A DNA stretch of 8,574 bases. Origin: Treponema sp. (GTDB lineage Bacteria > Spirochaetota > Spirochaetia > Treponematales > Breznakiellaceae). Both the position numbers and the translations under genes were made by a program. Each line of letters begins with the position of its first letter. The first letter of the stretch is position 1. Shown piece by piece: positions 5,878 to 8,574 of this stretch. The notes under the pieces are model-generated. The model was not told the origin of the DNA and ran no database searches. It saw only the letters and a program-made list of their open reading frames with translations. Where the stretch lies: positions 1-8,574 of the forward strand of contig JAITJV010000311.1 in NCBI GenBank assembly GCA_031278755.1, in the 5' to 3' direction.

Positions 5878-6730
5878 ATGTTTTTTCCGCGGCAACGCGG
5901 AATTTTTGAACAACCGGCAAATGCGCAGTTTCCCCGCCCGCCCGTCCGGCCGGCCTTAAAGAATCCCGTACAACAAGTTTTCCCGGATACGTCGCCACAT
6001 GCTGTTTCGAAAAGGGATGCTCAACAAATTCAATAACTCCGGCTGCAAGGGCGTCCAGCATATCATCAAAACCGCAGCGTATCGTTGTAAGGGGAGGGTT
6101 GTAATACCGGCCTACAAGAACATCGTCAGAACCGGCGACGGAAACATCTTCCGGAACGCGGTATCCGTATTTCCGCAATGTCTCAATAACGCCGAAAGCC
6201 ATAACATCGTTTGCGCAGAGTACGCAGGGAGGAAAGGGTATCTTCTTTTCAAGAAAACCGGCCATGGTTTCGGCTGCGGAAGCAGCCGACATCTCATCCG
6301 CTTTGAGCAAACACTCACCGGATATGCTTACGCGGTTCTTCTCCGCCGCCCTGCGCAGTATCCGGTAAATGTCAACGCCGCAGCGCGCCTTCATGTCGCT
6401 TCCCATAAACATAAATTCCCGGCGCCCCATATCCGCCGCCTGCTTTACCATCACGGCAAAACCAGAGTAATCCATACGGACAACAACGCGGTTCGCCTCT
6501 TTGCGGGGCAGCCGCTGATCAAAAACCCCCACGGCAAAACCGAGGGAGACAATATCTTCAATAAAAGCGCATTCATTGGGAAAACCTATAAAAATTCCCC
6601 CGTCTATACGGGACTGGATAAACATGTTCCGTATCCTTTTCAGGTCTTCACTCTTGTCAAGGCCGGGAATCCGGGAAACCAGCACGAAATAACCGCGCGC
6701 CATTGCAGTATGAATTACACGGCTCATCAT
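5876..6730 (-). CDS. LacI-family regulator, C-terminal ligand-binding part (separated by frameshift)
   Basis: Effector-binding and dimerisation domain of a LacI/GalR-type repressor, homologous to periplasmic sugar-binding proteins. Recognisable blocks, counted from the ATG at 6730: ARGYFVLVSR (11-20), RIDGGIFIGFP, then CVLCANDVMAFGVIETLRKYGYRVPEDVSVAGSDD split across about 168-202, a near-consensus LacI signature, followed by YYNPPLTTIR and PGKLVVRDSL. The frame is open upstream of 6730 through 6731-6787, where it reads LTGSDVSPRGRLEDAHVNF, exactly the expected continuation of the DNA-binding part encoded in the other frame. Together the pieces give about 365 residues, slightly above normal LacI size. 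An ATG-ATG pair at 6730/6727 lies five bases after the stop of the first part, so restart is possible, but a protein lacking the HTH would not bind DNA. The effector is unknown, probably a sugar. Ends 10 bases before the VOC gene. Confidence 0.85.
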   Translation of the reverse strand: MMSRVIHTAMARGYFVLVSRIPGLDKSEDLKRIRNMFIQSRIDGGIFIGFPNECAFIEDIVSLGFAVGVFDQRLPRKEANRVVVRMDYSGFAVMVKQAADMGRREFMFMGSDMKARCGVDIYRILRRAAEKNRVSISGECLLKADEMSAASAAETMAGFLEKKIPFPPCVLCANDVMAFGVIETLRKYGYRVPEDVSVAGSDDVLVGRYYNPPLTTIRCGFDDMLDALAAGVIEFVEHPFSKQHVATYPGKLVVRDSLRPAGRAGGETAHLPVVQKFRVAAEKT

Positions 6731-6735
6731 GAAAT

Positions 6736-6972
6736 TTACATGGGCGTCTTCAAGACGGCCCCGCGGAGAAACGTCCGAGCCGGTAAGAAAAAAAGGCCTA
6801 TCGTATTGGATCGCTTGCCGGCAAGGATCCGGGCGGAAAAATGCGGGGCATAGGAATGCTGTTCTATTACCTTGAGGACTTTTTCCCGTGTACCATGCTT
6901 TACGTAGGCATAGTTATTGATTACCCGGCTAACCGTCGCCCGTGAGACGCCCGCCATGCGCGCAACTTCCAA
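6736..6972 (-). CDS. LacI-family regulator, N-terminal DNA-binding part (separated by frameshift)
   Basis: Helix-turn-helix headpiece of the same LacI-family gene. EVARMAGVSRATVSRVINNY (residues 2-21 from TTG 6972) is the classic LacI HTH, followed by the hinge region HFSARILAGKRSNTIGLFF that leads into the core domain. At the seven T of 6788-6794 the frame diverges: it then reads LPARTFLRGAVLKTPM and stops at 6736, whereas the -1 frame continues the LacI core without interruption. The start is odd. TTG 6972 is the only standard codon nearby, but the strong GGAGGAAGG (6996-7004) is over 20 bases away. Better-spaced in-frame codons are AUC 6990 and AUU 6981, both rare initiators. An upstream reading, VSIKGIDALEVARM, looks like the usual SIKDVARM with five extra residues. 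The gene may be a decaying pseudogene, phase-variable, frameshifted in translation, or mis-sequenced. Confidence 0.8.
   Translation of the reverse strand: MEVARMAGVSRATVSRVINNYAYVKHGTREKVLKVIEQHSYAPHFSARILAGKRSNTIGLFFLPARTFLRGAVLKTPM
6787..6794 (-). other. Slippery heptamer / T7 run at the lacI frameshift
   Basis: On the minus strand the codons are GGC CTT TTT TTC TTA. T TTT TTC (6793 down to 6787) has the X_XXY_YYZ form of a -1 ribosomal slippery site in the correct zero frame. A one-base backward slip gives GLFF-LTGSDV and joins both LacI parts with no lost residue. An eighth T would have the same effect. I see no strong hairpin 5-9 bases downstream; a weak CGGA/TCCG stem starts about ten bases on. 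Confidence 0.75.
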
Positions 6973-6995
6973 AGCGTCAATACCCTTGATAGAAA

Positions 6996-7004
6996 CCTTC
7001 CTCC
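6996..7004 (-). promoter_or_regulatory. Strong ribosome-binding site without a standard start codon (lacI)
   Basis: GGAGGAAGG on the minus strand. GGAGG (7000-7004) is nine bases from an in-frame AUC (6990-6988). No ATG, GTG or TTG in the LacI frame lies at a usual distance; TTG 6972 is 23 bases from the end of the motif. Confidence 0.5.
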
Positions 7005-7033
7005 GAAAACTGTATATTGGACTTGTTCGGCGG

Positions 7034-7070
7034 CCCGGCCGGCTGCCAACCTGCGCCGCCCGCGGCCGGG
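7034..7070. repeat. GC-rich 8-bp inverted repeat
   Basis: CCCGGCCG (7034-7041) and CGGCCGGG (7063-7070) are perfect reverse complements separated by 21 nt. It lies in the probable 5' leader of lacI and adjoins the next palindrome without a gap. Confidence 0.6.
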
Positions 7071-7093
7071 GTTAAAGTCCACGGACTTTAACC
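7070..7093 (-). promoter_or_regulatory. Perfect 11-bp palindrome, possible lacI operator within a weak promoter
   Basis: GGTTAAAGTCC (7070-7080) and GGACTTTAACC (7083-7093) are exact inverted arms around AC. On the minus strand, TTGCCG (7098-7093) and TTTAAC (7076-7071) are spaced by 16 bases and could be -35 and -10 boxes for lacI, so the palindrome would cover the spacer and -10, a natural autoregulatory operator site. The centre lacks the CG usual in LacI operators. It could equally be a stem-loop or an intergenic repeat. Confidence 0.4.
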
Positions 7094-7103
7094 GGCAAGT
7101 CTT

Positions 7104-7134
7104 GCAATTTCCCGCCCAAAGACCGCGAAATTGC
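7104..7134. repeat. 8-bp inverted repeat in the lacI upstream region
   Basis: GCAATTTC (7104-7111) and GAAATTGC (7127-7134) are perfect arms around a 15-nt loop, extendable by two G-T pairs. No T-run suitable for a terminator adjoins it on the minus strand; on the plus strand GGTTTT follows. Confidence 0.55.
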
Positions 7135-7149
7135 GGTTTTATGGGGAAT

Positions 7150-7177
7150 TTGCTCAGAAACTGAAGTTTCTGAGCAA
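7150..7177 (-). terminator. 13-bp stem-loop after the DUF4340 gene
   Basis: TTGCTCAGAAACT (7150-7162) and AGTTTCTGAGCAA (7165-7177) are perfect arms. The structure starts eight bases after the DUF4340 stop (7186-7188), the position expected of a terminator or a 3'-end stabiliser. On the minus strand the sequence after it is AATTCCCC, with no proper U-run, so simple intrinsic termination is not assured; the better T-rich flank is on the plus strand (7178-7187). Confidence 0.45.
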
Positions 7178-7185
7178 TTCTTCTA

Positions 7186-8574
7186 TTACAGATACGGCAG
7201 CACCTTTTGCCCGGCCAGAACCTGATCCAGATCGGCGATTACCTTGTCCGTGTAAGCGGCCAGGGTAACATAAACCCTGCCGCCGTTGTAGTTAACAAGC
7301 ACCCGCCGGGAGCCGGTTGAATAAAAACGAATATGCTCAGGGCTTTTTCCGCTGCGGTAGCGGTACACAATCTCAAGGAAGGCCTCGGGAAGGGAAGCGG
7401 GAGAAGTATCCGTTTTTTCATCATAGGATGCGGTGAGCAGCGTCTGGTAATAGGAACGGAACACCGGCGGATCCAGCTCAACGCCGCCCGCCCTGACCTT
7501 CAAATCATCCCCTTCGCCTGAAAGGGTAAACTCAACGGTACGCTCCGGCGTCCGTACTTCTACCGATGCGACAGTGTCAATAAAGGGAAGCACGATGAGC
7601 TTCTCCATCAGATCAAACCATGTGACGGAAAGCCAGGGCAGATCGGCTGCGGCGGCCTGGAAAACAAGATCCGATCCTTCTTTCATTAAATATACATTAC
7701 CCTGTGAATCGGGCGCGGAAGCGCGGACCGAAAAACCGCCGAGGCCCTTCTCCATGGTTCCGTTTACCCGGGCGGTAGACCAGGGCCGGGCAAGCCCCCA
7801 GCGGTCAAGGTCCCCGCCGCTTTTGGACACGGCCCTTGATGCCCGTATGCCGAATATTCCCTGTAGAACGGGAAGCCCTTTATCCATGCTGAAACGCGCC
7901 TCAATGGGGGCGGTGATCCTGTAGGGGCTCGACATGATGTCTGAGGCTTCATCCCCGGACGGGTTTTGATCCTCTTTTACCACCGTAATTTCCGCGCCGC
8001 TGCGTACGGAACCTCCAAGGCGTATGGAATCAAATACAAAGCTCCCCCTTCCGTCATCTGTCCCCGCGGGGCTTACCGCAGTATCGGCAAAATCAAGGGC
8101 GCGTTTCAGGTAATTGCCCAAATTCCATGAATCGGCCAGATACACCCCGGGGAAGCCTTCTTTCCCCACATAAATATTGGAACCGTCGGGGGCGTCATTG
8201 CCTATGTACAACGCAGCCGTTCCGCCCGCCGTTTCAACGCGGACTTCGGCGCGCGGCGGATCAAGACCGAAGAGGGAAAGATCGCCGGGATTTTCGTCAA
8301 CAAGCCCCCGGGAAACAAGTTCCGCGGGAATCTGCAACATTCGGTTAAGATCCCATACGGACATGGCATAGCCTTCAAAACCTTCGATAAACGGATCGGC
8401 GGCCCGGGGATCCGCGGAATCTTCAACAGGTTCGGATACCGCCGATGATACGACGACGAATTCATCTTCCGGATTTTTAACGGCGACGCTTTTAATTTCC
8501 TCAAGCCGCAGAATATATTCCTGGGCGGGAGCTTCAGCCGCGGCGGAATCCTCCGGGGCCGGCTTTAGAATTAT
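7186..8574 (-). CDS. DUF4340 domain-containing protein, N-terminus beyond window
   Basis: The reading frame is open from the right edge to TAA at 7186-7188, giving 462 visible residues; the true start is outside, so the ATG at 8364 is an internal Met. About 70 residues before that Met remain in frame, including EYILRLEEIKSVAVKNPEDE. The best family match is around LSLFGLDPPRAEVRVET followed by AALYIGNDAPDGSNIYVGKEG and GVYLADSW, the DUF4340 pattern of a GLxxPxA strand, an IGxxxPxGxxxYV turn and a substrate-surface beta strand. A second, similar beta-rich segment follows (RWGLARPWSTARVNG...GNVYLMKEG). In many bacteria such proteins have one N-terminal membrane anchor and sit beside GldF/GldG-like ABC-transporter genes. 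The anchor and partners would lie upstream, off the right edge. Function is unknown. It precedes lacI on the same strand but is separated by 213 bp with stem-loops, so it is probably a different operon. Confidence 0.75.
   Translation of the reverse strand: MILKPAPEDSAAAEAPAQEYILRLEEIKSVAVKNPEDEFVVVSSAVSEPVEDSADPRAADPFIEGFEGYAMSVWDLNRMLQIPAELVSRGLVDENPGDLSLFGLDPPRAEVRVETAGGTAALYIGNDAPDGSNIYVGKEGFPGVYLADSWNLGNYLKRALDFADTAVSPAGTDDGRGSFVFDSIRLGGSVRSGAEITVVKEDQNPSGDEASDIMSSPYRITAPIEARFSMDKGLPVLQGIFGIRASRAVSKSGGDLDRWGLARPWSTARVNGTMEKGLGGFSVRASAPDSQGNVYLMKEGSDLVFQAAAADLPWLSVTWFDLMEKLIVLPFIDTVASVEVRTPERTVEFTLSGEGDDLKVRAGGVELDPPVFRSYYQTLLTASYDEKTDTSPASLPEAFLEIVYRYRSGKSPEHIRFYSTGSRRVLVNYNGGRVYVTLAAYTDKVIADLDQVLAGQKVLPYL

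Noticed and set aside
6736..6787. Programmed frameshift signal with a downstream stimulatory structure
   Set aside because: The only clear hairpin downstream (CGTCTTCAAGACG at 6745-6757) starts about 29 bases after the slippery site, too far for the usual 5-9 base spacing, so I do not call frameshifting as established.
5317..6853. Plus-strand open frames of 239 and 284 aa opposite the VOC and lacI genes
   Set aside because: Their translations show no family motif and they lie antisense to clear VOC and LacI coding sequence.
1..8574. tRNA, rRNA, insertion sequence, integrase, toxin-antitoxin or phage genes
   Set aside because: No cloverleaf, rRNA block, transposase motif or terminal repeats flanking a coding unit were seen anywhere in the window.

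Overview
The window is a stretch of bacterial chromosome dominated by a pyrimidine-biosynthesis operon on the + strand. This is flanked by genes on the - strand. The coding sequence of the pyr genes is GC-rich (GCC, GGC, GCG and CGC codons abound), and the regulator/VOC segment looks visibly less so. I suspect a spirochete, perhaps a gut Treponema-like lineage, because a DUF4340 protein, a LacI regulator and a class 1B pyrD/pyrK pair occur together in a dense, mid-to-high GC genome. This is inference from memory of such genomes; no single gene here proves it.

Layout. Positions 1-337 (-) hold the N-terminal 112 residues of a monoacylglycerol-lipase-like alpha/beta hydrolase. It diverges from the pyr operon across a 163-bp AT-richer gap that contains a terminator-like stem-loop just before pyrC. 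Positions 501-4615 (+) carry pyrC, pyrF, pyrK and pyrD packed with 1-, 4- and 8-nt overlaps. After a 153-bp spacer full of small repeats comes pyrE (4769-5380). Positions 5401-5865 (-) encode a VOC-fold protein, preceded in the same operon by a LacI-family regulator (5876-6972, -) split by a one-base frameshift in a run of seven T. Positions 6973-7185 are non-coding and contain four inverted repeats. Positions 7186-8574 (-) hold a DUF4340 protein whose N-terminus lies beyond the window.

How the genes work together. PyrC closes carbamoyl-aspartate to dihydroorotate. PyrD with its PyrK electron-transfer subunit oxidises this to orotate using NAD+. PyrE adds PRPP to give OMP, and PyrF decarboxylates OMP to UMP. 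The cluster therefore covers the last four steps of de novo UMP synthesis; carbamoyl-phosphate synthase and aspartate transcarbamoylase are not in view. The LacI-VOC pair looks like a small locally controlled catabolic unit, but its sugar or effector cannot be read from the sequence.

Most unusual features: (i) the lacI frameshift sits exactly on a U_UUU_UUC slippery heptamer, and the gene also lacks a normal start codon at its strong ribosome-binding site; (ii) pyrD and pyrE lie in the same reading frame separated by a single TAA and 51 open codons, with three tandem 12-bp hairpin units in between; (iii) inverted repeats cluster upstream of lacI. I see no convincing sign of a new defence, mobile or biosynthetic system.
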